Positions 34,071-43,734 are shown, counted from the first letter of the stretch. The stretch: DNA of 64,000 nt from Mesorhizobium sp. NZP2077 (GCF_013170805.1 NZ_CP051293.1:248001-312000); one strand, 5' to 3'. Made by a program: numbers and translations. Notes: generated from the sequence alone by a model not told the origin.

Positions 34071-35641
34071 TTCCAGCAATCCTGCACCAGTCTTGGAAAA
34101 CCGACACCATTCCCGCACGCTTCCAGACCTATGCCGACAGCTGGAAGCGGCATAATCCGCACTGGATGATGATGTTCTGGAGCGACAGGATGCTGCTCGA
34201 ATTCGTGGCCGAGCATTACCCGGACTTCCTGCCGATGTTCTGCAGCTACACGAATGGCGTGCAGCGGTCGGACGCGGCCCGCTATATGCTCCTGCATCAT
34301 TTTGGCGGGGTCTATGCCGACATCGACTGCGAATGCGTCGCCGCCTTCGATCCGATCATGGACGAGACCCGTGTCGTGCTGTGCAAGGAGCCGGCGTCGC
34401 ATGCGGCCGTCCAGGCGGATTTCCGGGGCCTGCCCTATCTGCTGTTCAACGGGACAATGGCGAGCCCGCCTCGCCATCCATTCTGGCTGCATCTCCTGTC
34501 CATGATGCCGGGGCTCGCCGGCGCCAAGGATGTGCTCGACGCGACCGGTCCTTGCCTTTTGACCTCCGCACAGCGCGGTTACAGCGATCAGGCGGCCTTC
34601 GCCATTCATCCTTCCAGCCTGTTCACGCTGGTGACATCGGCCGGCAGCACGGAGCGTGAGGCCGACGACGGCACGCCGGCACTTTCGATCCATCACTGGG
34701 CCGGCACATGGTGGACTCCGGAGCCACCGCCGAAATGGACAACCAAACTGCGCAACCGAGCCTATCGGCTCCGGTACCAGCTGACGCGCGGCGCGTTTCT
34801 GGATGAGGCCGTTGCGAAAGCCAGTGTCGACAAGGCGGTCCTGGCGGCACCGCCGCCTTCAGGCCAGAACATCGCCGTTCTGGTGCCGCTTCGCGACGCC
34901 GCCGACCTCATCCAACCCTTTCTCGATGCGCTGGATGGGCTCGATTATCCCAAGGACAGGATCAAGCTCGTCTTCTGCGAAGGCGACAGCCTGGATGGAA
35001 GCTGGGACCGGCTGCGGGCCTCTACAAAGCAGTTAGCCGGCAAATATCGCGACATTATCCTGCTGCAGAAGCAGGTTGGAACCCGGCTCGACAGGGCAAA
35101 ACGGGCAAAGCCTCGCATGCAACGCGTAAGGCGCGGTGCGATTGCCAAGGTGCGCAATTACCTGATCGATCACGGGTTGAAGGAAGACGACGACTGGGCG
35201 CTATGGATCGATATCGATGTCTGGCGCTTTCCCGCCGATGCCCTCAACCGACTGATCGCCACTGGACATCGCATCGCGGTGCCCAACTGCGTGAAGATCG
35301 CCGGCGGCGGCAGCTTCGACTTCAACAGCTTCGTGATCAGACGACAGATCAAGGATTATCGCTACTATCGCGACATACGCGGAGGTCTTCACCAGCCTCG
35401 GGCGCAAACGCCACACCGGTATCATCTCAGCGATGTCAGGCATCTCGATATCATCGGCCTTGATGCGGTCGGCGGGACCATGCTTCTGGTCGATGCCGCT
35501 CTGCATCGCGGCGGCCTTCGCTTCCCCGAACTTCCCTATCGCGACCTGATCGAGACCGAAGCCTTTGGCCTGCTCGCCAACGATCTCGGCATCCGGCCGG
35601 TCGGTTTGCCGAAGCTGGAGATCCTACACGTCCCCTGGTGA
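34067..35641 (+). CDS. Two-domain glycosyltransferase, GT32-like plus Anp1/GT62-like
   Basis: 524 residues with two catalytic units. Residues 1-235 are GT32-like: IPAILHQSWKTDTIPARF, RSDAARYMLLHHFGGVYADIDCEC with DID at 85-87. After a linker, residues 265-524 resemble the Anp1/GT62 family: IAVLVPLRDAADLIQPFLDAL, RRGAIAKVRNYLIDHG, WALWIDIDVWRFPADAL. A single protein could add two sugars in succession. The start overlaps the GT4 stop, and the three-domain set probably builds one oligosaccharide. The family-level calls rest on motif recognition only. Confidence 0.78.
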   Translation: MIPAILHQSWKTDTIPARFQTYADSWKRHNPHWMMMFWSDRMLLEFVAEHYPDFLPMFCSYTNGVQRSDAARYMLLHHFGGVYADIDCECVAAFDPIMDETRVVLCKEPASHAAVQADFRGLPYLLFNGTMASPPRHPFWLHLLSMMPGLAGAKDVLDATGPCLLTSAQRGYSDQAAFAIHPSSLFTLVTSAGSTEREADDGTPALSIHHWAGTWWTPEPPPKWTTKLRNRAYRLRYQLTRGAFLDEAVAKASVDKAVLAAPPPSGQNIAVLVPLRDAADLIQPFLDALDGLDYPKDRIKLVFCEGDSLDGSWDRLRASTKQLAGKYRDIILLQKQVGTRLDRAKRAKPRMQRVRRGAIAKVRNYLIDHGLKEDDDWALWIDIDVWRFPADALNRLIATGHRIAVPNCVKIAGGGSFDFNSFVIRRQIKDYRYYRDIRGGLHQPRAQTPHRYHLSDVRHLDIIGLDAVGGTMLLVDAALHRGGLRFPELPYRDLIETEAFGLLANDLGIRPVGLPKLEILHVPW

Positions 35642-35710
35642 AACGGCTGCCTGCCGAAGCTCCAGCCGCAGCGGCTCCGGACACACCTGTGGCCGCGATG
35701 TCGCCAGCCG

Positions 35711-36286
35711 TCAGTCGTGCAACTCCCGCGAAATCGGCGGCCCGACCGAAAATCCGGAGAATGCGACCTCGAAACCCTCGCGCTGCGGCGAGCAGCACAT
35801 CATGCCGACATCGACCGTCTTCGAGACCGGGAAATAGGCAAGCCGCACCGGCTTCCAATGGCCGTCCGAAGCATCGAGATACTGGACGCGGATCGCCTCG
35901 CCATGGCGGGTCAGGCGGATCCTGACGCCGTTCGGATCGGCATGAATGGCAACCAGCGACCAGTCCGATGTGTCGTTGGTGACGACGACGGAGACATAGG
36001 CAAGGCCGTCGGTGTATTCGATGCCGGCCTTGATCCAATGCGTTTCGCTCAGCCGGATCATCAGCCCGGCCTGGTCATAGAGCACCTTGTAATCGCCCTT
36101 GACCGTGACTTCAGCGCTGAAGTCGCCCTCAACCGGCCGACGCAGGAAGTGGCCGTTGTCACGCCAGAAGCCGTAGAAGGTCTCGCGCCAGAAATCGGTC
36201 TCCTTGCCGGTGCGTACACGAACGGCATCGCCGTCGATGGCGTGATGCGGCGGCGGGTTAAGCCAGGTCAGCTCCTGCAATGCCAT
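35711..36286 (-). CDS. DUF1349 family protein
   Basis: 191 residues of a concanavalin A-like jelly-roll fold typical of DUF1349: LTWLNPPPHHAIDGDAVRVRTGKETDFWRE, FSAEVTVKGDYKVLYDQAGLMIRL, HWIKAGIEYTDGLAYVSVVVTND and a C-terminal GMMCCSPQREGFEVAFS. Bacterial members are small cytosolic proteins of unknown function, sometimes linked to glycan metabolism. There is no signal peptide. It follows the aldehyde dehydrogenase on the same strand after a hairpin, so it may have its own promoter. Confidence 0.83.
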   Translation of the reverse strand: MALQELTWLNPPPHHAIDGDAVRVRTGKETDFWRETFYGFWRDNGHFLRRPVEGDFSAEVTVKGDYKVLYDQAGLMIRLSETHWIKAGIEYTDGLAYVSVVVTNDTSDWSLVAIHADPNGVRIRLTRHGEAIRVQYLDASDGHWKPVRLAYFPVSKTVDVGMMCCSPQREGFEVAFSGFSVGPPISRELHD

Positions 36287-36315
36287 TGCCCCGTGCCGTT
36301 TCCACGGTGAAAGCT

Positions 36316-36335
36316 CGCCGGCCGATGAGCCGGCG
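36316..36335 (-). terminator. GC-rich hairpin downstream of the aldehyde dehydrogenase gene
   Basis: CGCCGGC, loop CGATGA, GCCGGCG, a perfect 7-bp stem five bases after the aldehyde dehydrogenase stop. There is no U-run, so termination would be weak or Rho-assisted. Confidence 0.45.
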
Positions 36336-36340
36336 CCCGA

Positions 36341-37780
36341 TCAGCCTGCAAATGTATAGGCGGTCTTGACGGTGGTGTAGAACTCCGCGGCATAACGGCC
36401 CTGTTCGCGCGGGCCAAAGCTCGAGCCTTTGCGGCCGCCGAAGGGCACGTGGAAGTCGACGCCCGCCGTCGGCAGGTTGACCATGACCATGCCGGCCTCC
36501 GAATTGCGCTTGAAATGGGTGGCGTGCTTCAGGCTCGATGTGCAGATGCCCGAGGTCAGCCCGAAGGGCGTTTCGTTGGCGATGGCAAGCGCCTGGTCAT
36601 AGTCCTTGACGCGGATGACGCTGGCGACAGGGCCAAAAATCTCCTCGCGCGAACTGCGCATGGCATTGGTGGCCTCGGTTAGCAGCGCCGGGCTGAGGTA
36701 GAAGCCCGGCGTCTTGCGGTCGAGCCGTTCGCCGCCGAAGGCAAGCGTGGCGCCTTCCCTGACGCCGATGGCGATATAGTCCTCGTCCTGCTGCAGCTGT
36801 GTCGCGTCGACGACCGGGCCGATCTGGGTCTGCGCGTCGAGCGCGTCGCCGATCACCAGCTTGCCCATGCGGTCCTTCAGGGCATCGACGAAACGGTCAT
36901 GGATACCTTCGGTGACGATCAGCCTGGAAGAGGCCGTGCAGCGTTGGCCGGTCGAGAAGAAAGCACCGTTGAGCGCGCAATCGACGGCGACCGCGAGATC
37001 GGCGTCGTCGAGCACGACCAGCGGGTTCTTGCCGCCCATTTCAAGCTGGAACTTGCGCATGTGCTCCACACTTGCTGCCGCGACCCGCTTGCCGGTGCCG
37101 ACCGAGCCGGTGAAGGTAATGGCGTTGACGTCGGGACTGTCGAGCATCGCCTGGCCGACCACCGAACCCTTGCCCATGACCAGATTGAGCACGCCCTTGG
37201 GCAGGCCGGCGCGATGCAGGATGTCGACGATCGACCAGGCGCTTTCGGGGACGAGTTCGGCCGGCTTGAAGACGATGGTGTTGCCGTGGGCCAGCGCCGG
37301 AGCGATTTTCCAGGCCGGGATGGCGATGGGGAAATTCCACGGCGTGATGATACCGACGACGCCGACCGCCTCGCGCGTGATCTCGACGCCGACACCCGGC
37401 CGCACGCTTGGCACCATCTCTCCGGTCAGACGCAATGTTTCGCCGGCAAAGAAATCGAATATCTGAGCGGCGCGAATGGTTTCGCCGATGCCCTCGGCCA
37501 GCGTCTTGCCTTCCTCACGCGCCAGATTGCGGCCGATTTCGTCCTTGCGCGCCATGATCTCGTCGGACGCCTTCTTCAGCACCGCGTGGCGCGCCAGCGG
37601 ACCGGAGCGTGACCATGCCGGAAACGCCGCCTTGGCCGCCGCGATGGCCTGCTTGGCCTGTTCGACACCCGCCGAGGCGTATTCGCCGACGACGTCGCCG
37701 GTGTCCGAGGGGTTGATGTTGCGGGACCCGGCATCGCCGACCCACTCGCCATCGATGAGGTTCTTTCGAAACTGCGCCAT
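36341..37780 (-). CDS. NAD(P)-dependent aldehyde dehydrogenase
   Basis: A 479-residue ALDH: cofactor motif FTGSVGTGKRVA, general base Glu247 in QLEMGGKNP and nucleophile Cys281 in FFSTGQRCTAS, with ITPWNFPIAIPAWK earlier. The closest subgroup by eye is the alpha-ketoglutaric semialdehyde (2,5-dioxopentanoate) or succinate semialdehyde type, but the substrate is not proven. The ATG has AGGAAAG upstream; a 36-codon extension is rejected. It is divergent from the TetR gene, with a gap of about 270 bases that could hold the regulated promoter. Confidence 0.9.
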   Translation of the reverse strand: MAQFRKNLIDGEWVGDAGSRNINPSDTGDVVGEYASAGVEQAKQAIAAAKAAFPAWSRSGPLARHAVLKKASDEIMARKDEIGRNLAREEGKTLAEGIGETIRAAQIFDFFAGETLRLTGEMVPSVRPGVGVEITREAVGVVGIITPWNFPIAIPAWKIAPALAHGNTIVFKPAELVPESAWSIVDILHRAGLPKGVLNLVMGKGSVVGQAMLDSPDVNAITFTGSVGTGKRVAAASVEHMRKFQLEMGGKNPLVVLDDADLAVAVDCALNGAFFSTGQRCTASSRLIVTEGIHDRFVDALKDRMGKLVIGDALDAQTQIGPVVDATQLQQDEDYIAIGVREGATLAFGGERLDRKTPGFYLSPALLTEATNAMRSSREEIFGPVASVIRVKDYDQALAIANETPFGLTSGICTSSLKHATHFKRNSEAGMVMVNLPTAGVDFHVPFGGRKGSSFGPREQGRYAAEFYTTVKTAYTFAG

Positions 37781-38051
37781 GTCCTGGTCTTTCCTGCTGG
37801 TTGGCCGCGCGGCGGCATCTGTCTGAATTGGTATTTGCCAGACAAATGCCTTGCGGGAAAGCACGCACTGACCGAATAGCCGCGACAAAAATCCCCAGGC
37901 CTGCCGCTCCGCCGATCGTGCGGCGGCGTCAGCGCCCCATCGATAGCAACCCGGCTAATTTCCGCGAGACGCCCGCCAGGCCCAAACGAATTGCCCTAGA
38001 CAGATATGTCCATAGCCTTGATTTGCCTGATGTGGCGTGTCATGCGTCGTG

Positions 38052-38714
38052 ATGATGGCAGCACTCGAAACGACGATTCAGCGTGCCGGCGCCACCGGCA
38101 ACATCAAGGCCACTCGTGAAGACTGGCTGAAGCTGGCGCTTGAAACATTGATCTCGGATGGTGTCGAACGCGTCCGCGTGCTGACGCTTGGCCAGCAGCT
38201 CGACGTCTCGCGTTCCAGCTTCTACTGGTATTTCAAGAGCCGCCAGGATCTGCTCGACCAGTTGCTGGACTATTGGCGGCAGACCAACACCAGGTTCATC
38301 GTCGAGCGCGCCTCGCGACCTTCCGCGACCGTCATCCGCGGGGTGATGAGTATTTTCGAATGCTGGGTCGACGAGAGGCTGTTCGATCCCCGGCTGGACT
38401 TCGCGATCAGGGCCTGGGCCCGCCGCTCGCCCGCAATCCGGCGCGCACTCGACGAGGCCGACGAGGAGCGCGTCAATGCCATACGCGACATGTACATACG
38501 TCATGGCTATGAGGAAGAAGATGCGTTCGTGCGGGCGCGCGTGCTCTATTTCATGCAGATCGGCTATTACTCGCTCGAGCTCAACGAGCCGATGAGCACC
38601 CGCCTGGCTCAGGTCGCCTCGTATCTGCGCAGCTTCACCGGCCAGGAGCCTCCGGCAGAAGATGTCGAGGACTTCGCCCGCTATGTCGAGAAGACGCTTT
38701 CCGGCAAACAGTAG
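38052..38714 (+). CDS. TetR-family transcriptional regulator
   Basis: A 220-residue protein with an N-terminal TetR helix-turn-helix (ATREDWLKLALETLISDGV, VRVLTLGQQLDVSRSSFYWYFKSRQDLLDQLL) and a helical ligand-binding rest. The position, divergent from the aldehyde dehydrogenase, makes that gene the likely target. Start is uncertain among a GTG at 38037 and two ATG codons at 38052 and 38055; no strong ribosome site is visible. Confidence 0.83.
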   Translation: MMAALETTIQRAGATGNIKATREDWLKLALETLISDGVERVRVLTLGQQLDVSRSSFYWYFKSRQDLLDQLLDYWRQTNTRFIVERASRPSATVIRGVMSIFECWVDERLFDPRLDFAIRAWARRSPAIRRALDEADEERVNAIRDMYIRHGYEEEDAFVRARVLYFMQIGYYSLELNEPMSTRLAQVASYLRSFTGQEPPAEDVEDFARYVEKTLSGKQ

Positions 38715-38945
38715 ACGCGCCATCGGCCGGCCCGTCCCGACAGCTCTCCTGACGACATAGGTAGGGCGCCCAGCCCTTGACCAGCACGCCCAGCCTGCGG
38801 GCCGACTCCGCGAGCGCCGTCATGACCTGACGGAGAGCCGGGCTGCAGGTGTTCGACGTCGAAGGCCCCGCGCTCGATGCTCTTATCGCACGTGGAACAA
38901 CGCTCGATCCAAGCCAGCGCAGGCGGACGAATATTCCGCTCTTTT

Positions 38946-39431
38946 CTAGAGCGCGAACGACCAGAACAGGCAAGCCAGCGTCGCGGCGGCGAAGATCACG
39001 AAGAACAGGCTGCGCAACAGCACGTTGCGGCGCAATTCGTTCATGACGAAGTGGCAGCCGACCACCGCCACGGCAAACAGGAACCGCCAGTTCAGCAACG
39101 CGAGCAACGCATTGCCCTGACCGAAGGCCCATCGGGCGAGAAGGCCGCCGACAATGGTGGCAAACAGCACGATCACCGTCCAGAAGATCGCGTCGGCGGC
39201 ATGGGTCAGCACAATGCTGGCCGCCCTGATCGGCAGGATCATCATCAGCAGTGCGCTGAAGAAGAAGACGGCAGCCAACGGGATGAAGGTTCCGGCATCG
39301 GCGATGCCGTCGAGGCGCCTGGCACCGATCGCGCCATAGGGATAGCCGTGCCGGGCCACCGCAAGGCTCAGCGCCATGAGCAAGGCGGTTAGCACGGCGA
39401 CGAGTGCGAAGGTCGTGAGGGCTTTGCTCAT
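38946..39431 (-). CDS. Four-helix membrane protein of unknown function
   Basis: 161 residues with four clear hydrophobic segments: ALTTFALVAVLTALLMALSLAV, FIPLAAVFFFSALLMMILPI, AIFWTVIVLFATIVGGLLARW and FLFAVAVVGCHFVMNEL, plus a final LFFVIFAAATLACLFW. No family is recognised. It has a clean ATG and strong coding pattern. It is separated from the sulfur cluster by a hairpin, so it is probably a single-gene unit. Confidence 0.65.
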   Translation of the reverse strand: MSKALTTFALVAVLTALLMALSLAVARHGYPYGAIGARRLDGIADAGTFIPLAAVFFFSALLMMILPIRAASIVLTHAADAIFWTVIVLFATIVGGLLARWAFGQGNALLALLNWRFLFAVAVVGCHFVMNELRRNVLLRSLFFVIFAAATLACLFWSFAL

Positions 39432-39512
39432 GGTGTTCCTGTCCCGGGCGAATCAGACAGGAACTTTGTAGCGGGGCGGTCGTAAATTGCACGTAAGCGA
39501 GGTGTTGCCCCG

Positions 39513-39537
39513 GCGGATTTCGATCGGCGAAATCCGC
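39513..39537 (-). terminator. Strong hairpin after the FMN reductase gene
   Basis: GCGGATTTCG, loop ATCGG, CGAAATCCGC: a perfect 10-bp stem, 11 bases beyond the stop of the last sulfur-cluster gene on the minus strand. It is a likely transcription end despite the lack of a long U-run. Confidence 0.55.
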
Positions 39538-39547
39538 TGTCGGGCTG

Positions 39548-40108
39548 CTACTCCGCGGCGACCCTGCTCGACGAGCGGTTGGCCAGCACGAAGCCGACCT
39601 CGTCCACCGCCTGCGCCGCGCGCTTAAGGATGGCCTCGGAGCGCAATACGCCGTCGGTGAAATCCTTGTCGGTGGCGTAGACGGCGGTCGGCAGCGTAAA
39701 GGCCTCGAAGAAGCCGAACAGTGGCCGCAGCTGGTGCTCGACGATCAGGGCATGACGCTCGCCGCCGCCGGTCGCGGTCAAAAGGATGGGCTTGCCCCGC
39801 AGTGCCGCCGGATCGATCAGGTCGAAGAAGTGCTTGAACAGTCCGGTATAGCTGCCCTTGTAGGTCGGCGAGCCGACCACTAGCACATCAGTGGCGAGTA
39901 TCTGGGCCAGGATCGGTTGCGCCTGGCTGTCGAGGTCTCGCGCCCACCTTGCCGTGCCTAGCGACGGGCCGACATCCTCGATGTCGTAGGTAACAGCCGA
40001 CTGGCCGTGGCGGGCGGCGATATCCCTGGTGACCAGTTCGACGAAAGCGCGCGTCTTTGACGGCCGGGTGATATTGCCGGAAAAGCCGACGACTGTTGGG
40101 TTTGACAT
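39548..40108 (-). CDS. NADPH-dependent FMN reductase
   Basis: A 186-residue flavodoxin-like reductase of the SsuE/MsuE type: VVGFSGNITRPSKTRAFVEL, LVVGSPTYKGSYTGLFKHFFDLI and LLTATGGGERHALIVEHQL. It would supply reduced FMN to the monooxygenases of this cluster. The long open frame upstream is a shadow of the SfnB-like gene; the ATG at MSNPTVV has AAGAGG at a good distance. Gap to the upstream gene is about 60 bases. Confidence 0.88.
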   Translation of the reverse strand: MSNPTVVGFSGNITRPSKTRAFVELVTRDIAARHGQSAVTYDIEDVGPSLGTARWARDLDSQAQPILAQILATDVLVVGSPTYKGSYTGLFKHFFDLIDPAALRGKPILLTATGGGERHALIVEHQLRPLFGFFEAFTLPTAVYATDKDFTDGVLRSEAILKRAAQAVDEVGFVLANRSSSRVAAE

Positions 40109-40169
40109 GGCAGTGGGCCTCTTGGATGTCGAGTTTGAAGTGGCGGGCCACCGGCCCGGCGACGGGAAA

Positions 40170-41417
40170 TCAGCTCCAGGCGTGCAGCGGCGGATTTTCG
40201 CCGTTGAGGAAATATTTGCCGAGGATCGAGTACTTCCAGCGTACCGGATCGTGCAGCGTGTGGGTGCGGGCATTGCGCCAATGCCTGTCGAGATTGTGCT
40301 CGGCCAGAGTTGAGCGCGTGCCGGCCAGTTCAAACAGCTTGTTGGTCGCGGCGATCGCAATCTCGGTTGACAGGATTTTCGCCTCGGCAGTGACGATCTG
40401 CGCATGCGCCACCGTCTCCGCCGTCGGCTTGGCCACTGCCGTGTCAATGGCGCGGCCGGCCTTTTCGAGCAGCGCCTGCGCGGCGTGCAGGCGCAGCGTC
40501 AGGTCGCCGACCGCCTGGATGGTGTAGGGATCGTCCCAGGCATTGTCGACGCCGCTGTCGATCCAGGCGCGGCTTCTGGTCCTGACGAAGTGAACCGTCT
40601 CGTCGATCGCCGCCTGCGCAATGCCGGTGTCGACCGCCACCTGGATGATCTGGAAGATGGCGCCGTCGGCGGTCGGTTTGTCATAGCCCTTGTAGCCGGG
40701 CACCAGATGCGTCTTCGGCACCTTGACGTTGTCGATGATGACGGTGCCGGACAAAGTCGTGCGCTGGCCGAAGCTCGACCAGTCGTCGATGACGGTGAGG
40801 CCCGGCGCGCCACGGTCGGCGATCGCATACCAGGCACGGCCTTCGTCATCGAGCGCCACGATCGGCACCAGATGGGCAAGCAGCGCGCCGGAAGAATAGA
40901 ATTTCCGGCCATTGACGACGACATGGTCGCCGGCATCGGTGAAGCGGGTCTCGAAATCGGCGGCGCGCTTGGATCCGAACTCGGAAAAGGCATTGCCGAA
41001 CCGCGTGCCCTTCAGCGCTTCGGCGAACAGCAGTTTCTGCTGTTCCGCATCCGACACGGTGTGGATCGCGGCGATGACGCCGAGATGGTTCTGGGCGATC
41101 TGGCCGATGGAGGAATCCGCTGCCGAGATGATCTCGATCACCTTGGCCAGCGTGACGTAGGACACTTCCGGTCCGCCGAAGGCCTTCGGCACATTGATCG
41201 ACCACAGGCCGCTTTGCGAAAAGGCGTCGAGTTCGGCAACCGGCCAGATGCGCTCGCGATCGCGCTTGGAGGAGTCCTTGACGAATTCGGCGGCGAGCGC
41301 ACGGGCGACCGCGATCGCCTCGGCGTCGTCCTTGATGATGTGTGCCGGCACCGACGGCCTTGCGACCGGTGGCACGGCGGCGGAGGCGTGGTCTGTCTTG
41401 ACGGTCGAGACGGTCAT
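40170..41417 (-). CDS. SfnB-like acyl-CoA dehydrogenase-fold flavoprotein
   Basis: A 415-residue protein of the acyl-CoA dehydrogenase fold that belongs with the FMNH2-dependent sulfur-acquisition group (SfnB, DszC): INVPKAFGGPEVSYVTLAKVIEII, SAADSSIGQIAQNHLG, and the C-terminal RHWRNARTHTLHDPVRWKY. Members oxidise organosulfur compounds such as sulfones, sulfoxides or thiophenes, or act in sulfone use with SfnG. Genes around it provide FMN reduction, transport and other sulfur monooxygenases. The precise substrate is not given by sequence. Confidence 0.85.
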   Translation of the reverse strand: MTVSTVKTDHASAAVPPVARPSVPAHIIKDDAEAIAVARALAAEFVKDSSKRDRERIWPVAELDAFSQSGLWSINVPKAFGGPEVSYVTLAKVIEIISAADSSIGQIAQNHLGVIAAIHTVSDAEQQKLLFAEALKGTRFGNAFSEFGSKRAADFETRFTDAGDHVVVNGRKFYSSGALLAHLVPIVALDDEGRAWYAIADRGAPGLTVIDDWSSFGQRTTLSGTVIIDNVKVPKTHLVPGYKGYDKPTADGAIFQIIQVAVDTGIAQAAIDETVHFVRTRSRAWIDSGVDNAWDDPYTIQAVGDLTLRLHAAQALLEKAGRAIDTAVAKPTAETVAHAQIVTAEAKILSTEIAIAATNKLFELAGTRSTLAEHNLDRHWRNARTHTLHDPVRWKYSILGKYFLNGENPPLHAWS

Positions 41418-41441
41418 TTCACTGCTCCTTGATATCTGGTT

Positions 41442-42248
41442 TCAGGCAACGGCATGGAGATGGGCTGGTTTGGCAGCTCGCGATGGCTGTTGGCCGGTGG
41501 TCGATTGACCGAGATAGAAGGCACGCACGTCCTCGCGCTGGCGAAGATCCGCAGCCGCGCCGGAGAGAACGGAGACGCCGTTTTCGAGCACCGTGGCGTG
41601 GTCGGCATAGCGCAGAGCGACAGCGGAATTCTGCTCGGCGACCAGGATGGACAGGCCGGTCTCGCGGTTGAGTTTTCTCAGTGTCTGAAAGATGTCCTGG
41701 ACAATCAGCGGGGCAAGCCCCATCGACGGCTCATCGAGGACCAGCAGGCGCGGCCGCGACATCAGCGCCCGGCCGATTGCGGTCATCTGCTGTTCGCCGC
41801 CGGAGGTCAGGCCTGACAATGTCCGGCGCTTTTCCCTGAGGCGGGGGAAATAGCCGTAGATACGTTCGAGATCCGTGTTGATCTGGGTACGGCGGCCGCT
41901 GCGGCCGATGCCACCGGCGATCAGGTTTTCCTCGACGGTGAGGCTCTTGAAGCAGTGGCGGCCTTCCAGCACCGGAACCAGGCCGGTGCGCACGAGGTCG
42001 CCCGGCTTGCGGCGCGAGACATCCGAGCCATCATAGTGGATGGTGCCGGCATTGACCTGGCCGCGCTCGGCCGGCAGCAGGTTGGAGACGGCCTTCAGCG
42101 TGGTGGTCTTGCCGGCGCCGTTGGCGCCAAGCAGCGCCAGGATCTCGCCGCGCCGGATCTCGAAGGAGACGCCATGCAGCGCCGTGATGGCGTGGTTGTA
42201 GGTGGCGTGGACCCTGTCCACCGCAAGGATGACGTCATTGTCCGGCAT
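41442..42248 (-). CDS. ABC transporter ATP-binding protein, LivF type
   Basis: 268 residues: Walker A GANGAGKTT, signature LTSGGEQQM, Walker B LLVLDEPSMGLAP and the final LivF-type VAEQNSAVALRYADHATVLENG. It is one of two ATPases of a HAAT-type (branched-chain amino-acid family) importer encoded with two permeases and a binding protein. The ATG at MPDNDV has GGAGGAAG ahead of it. Its neighbours are sulfur genes, so the cargo is probably an organosulfur compound, not an amino acid. Confidence 0.92.
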   Translation of the reverse strand: MPDNDVILAVDRVHATYNHAITALHGVSFEIRRGEILALLGANGAGKTTTLKAVSNLLPAERGQVNAGTIHYDGSDVSRRKPGDLVRTGLVPVLEGRHCFKSLTVEENLIAGGIGRSGRRTQINTDLERIYGYFPRLREKRRTLSGLTSGGEQQMTAIGRALMSRPRLLVLDEPSMGLAPLIVQDIFQTLRKLNRETGLSILVAEQNSAVALRYADHATVLENGVSVLSGAAADLRQREDVRAFYLGQSTTGQQPSRAAKPAHLHAVA

Positions 42249-42326
42249 GGCTCTTCCTCCGCGGTCCGAGAAACCCTGGAGGCCGGGCACCACGGAAACC
42301 TCTCCGTGGCGCCCGGCATCGGCTGG

Positions 42327-43664
42327 TCAGTTGGTGGTCACGGCGTTGGCATCATCGGCGGTGCGCAGCTTGATGCCCTTCTCGGCGGCATAGGCCTCTG
42401 CAGACTTCTCGATGATCGGCCGCAGCAGCGCCCAGTCCGGCGCGATCCAGTCGGAGACGACATTCCACTTCTTGCCGTCCCACTGCTGGAAGGTCACGTA
42501 GCCCTCGCCCTCGTGATTGTCCCAGCTGACATTGATCGAGTGGAACAGGTCCTTGGCGCCGAGCGCCTCGACCTTGGCCGGATCGAGGTTGAGATGTTCG
42601 AAGCCCCAACGGACTTCGTCGCCGGTCAGCGTGCGATGGCCGAACTTCTCCTGCGCGACACGGATCGCCTCGACATTGAGGATGCCGTTGACGATGCCGA
42701 GATTGTGGTAGACCGAGCCGATGCGCGACTTGTCTTCAAGGTTGCCCTTGCCAGCGCCGTAGACGGTCTTCACGATCTCCTGCACCACCGGATAGGAGTT
42801 GCCGGAAGCCTGTGTGGTGATGGCGGTGTAGCCCTTGGCGGCGTCGCCGGCGGGGATGACATCCTCTTCCGAATTCGACCAGACATTGCCGACGATGTGG
42901 TCGACGGGATAGCCGACCTTGACCGCCGTCTTCAGCGCCACCGGGTTCATCACGCCCCAGCCGCGCAGGACGACGAAATCCGGCTTGGCGCTGCGGATGG
43001 TCAACCACTGCGACTGCTGCTCGTTGCCGGGATGCGGCACTTCGATCTGCTGCACGGTGAAGCCGTATTTCTGCGCCAGCAATTCATAGATCGGGATGGT
43101 CTCCTTGCCATAGGGCGAGCCGTGATAAAGCACGACGATCTTCTTGCCCTTCAGCTTGTCGATGCCGCCTTCCTTCGAGGCGATGTAATTCACGATGCCC
43201 GAGGTCTCGCTGTAGGGGTTGAGCAGCAGTGGGAAAACGTAAGGGAAAACGCGTCCGTCGGTGGAATCGGTGCGGCCGTGGTTGACGGTGATCAGCGGCA
43301 CCTTGTCGGCGGTGATGCGGTCGATCATGGCATAGGCGATGCCGACCGAGAGCGGGTTCCAGGCAGCAGCGGCGGCATGGCTCTTCTGCCGCTCGTAGCA
43401 TTCGACGCCGCGCTCGACCTCGTATTGGGTCTCGCACTCATCCCAGGTCAGCTTGACGCCATTGACGCCGCCGTCGCGGATGTTGATGAGGTTGAGGTAG
43501 TCGATGAAGCCGCCAAAGAAGCCGGTGCCGCCGGCCGCATAGGGGCCGACGCGATAGCTCTGCAGCGGGAAATATTGTTCATCGGCGTGGGCGGCGGGCA
43601 AGGCCACCGACACAATCATCGCCGCGGACAGCGCCGCCGCCTTGATGGTGCTGAGGAAGGTCAT
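42327..43664 (-). CDS. Periplasmic substrate-binding protein of HAAT-type ABC transporter
   Basis: 445 residues with a Sec signal peptide (AAALSAAMIVSVALPAAHA, cleaved before DEQYFPL). The body has the type I periplasmic binding fold with alternating segments (KKIVVLYHGSPYGKETIPIYELL, PDFVVLRGWGVMNPVALKTA, GIVNGILNVEAIRVAQEKFG). It is longer than the amino-acid binding LivJ/LivK proteins (about 370), and seems to belong to the amide/urea-like branch. It delivers substrate to the LivH/LivM-like permease pair. Confidence 0.9.
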   Translation of the reverse strand: MTFLSTIKAAALSAAMIVSVALPAAHADEQYFPLQSYRVGPYAAGGTGFFGGFIDYLNLINIRDGGVNGVKLTWDECETQYEVERGVECYERQKSHAAAAAWNPLSVGIAYAMIDRITADKVPLITVNHGRTDSTDGRVFPYVFPLLLNPYSETSGIVNYIASKEGGIDKLKGKKIVVLYHGSPYGKETIPIYELLAQKYGFTVQQIEVPHPGNEQQSQWLTIRSAKPDFVVLRGWGVMNPVALKTAVKVGYPVDHIVGNVWSNSEEDVIPAGDAAKGYTAITTQASGNSYPVVQEIVKTVYGAGKGNLEDKSRIGSVYHNLGIVNGILNVEAIRVAQEKFGHRTLTGDEVRWGFEHLNLDPAKVEALGAKDLFHSINVSWDNHEGEGYVTFQQWDGKKWNVVSDWIAPDWALLRPIIEKSAEAYAAEKGIKLRTADDANAVTTN

Positions 43665-43734
43665 TGTCAGGGTACTCCCGGTATGGGCCGTCTTGGTTCG
43701 GCCTCTGGTTCATTTTCAAATGCGAATGCGGGGC

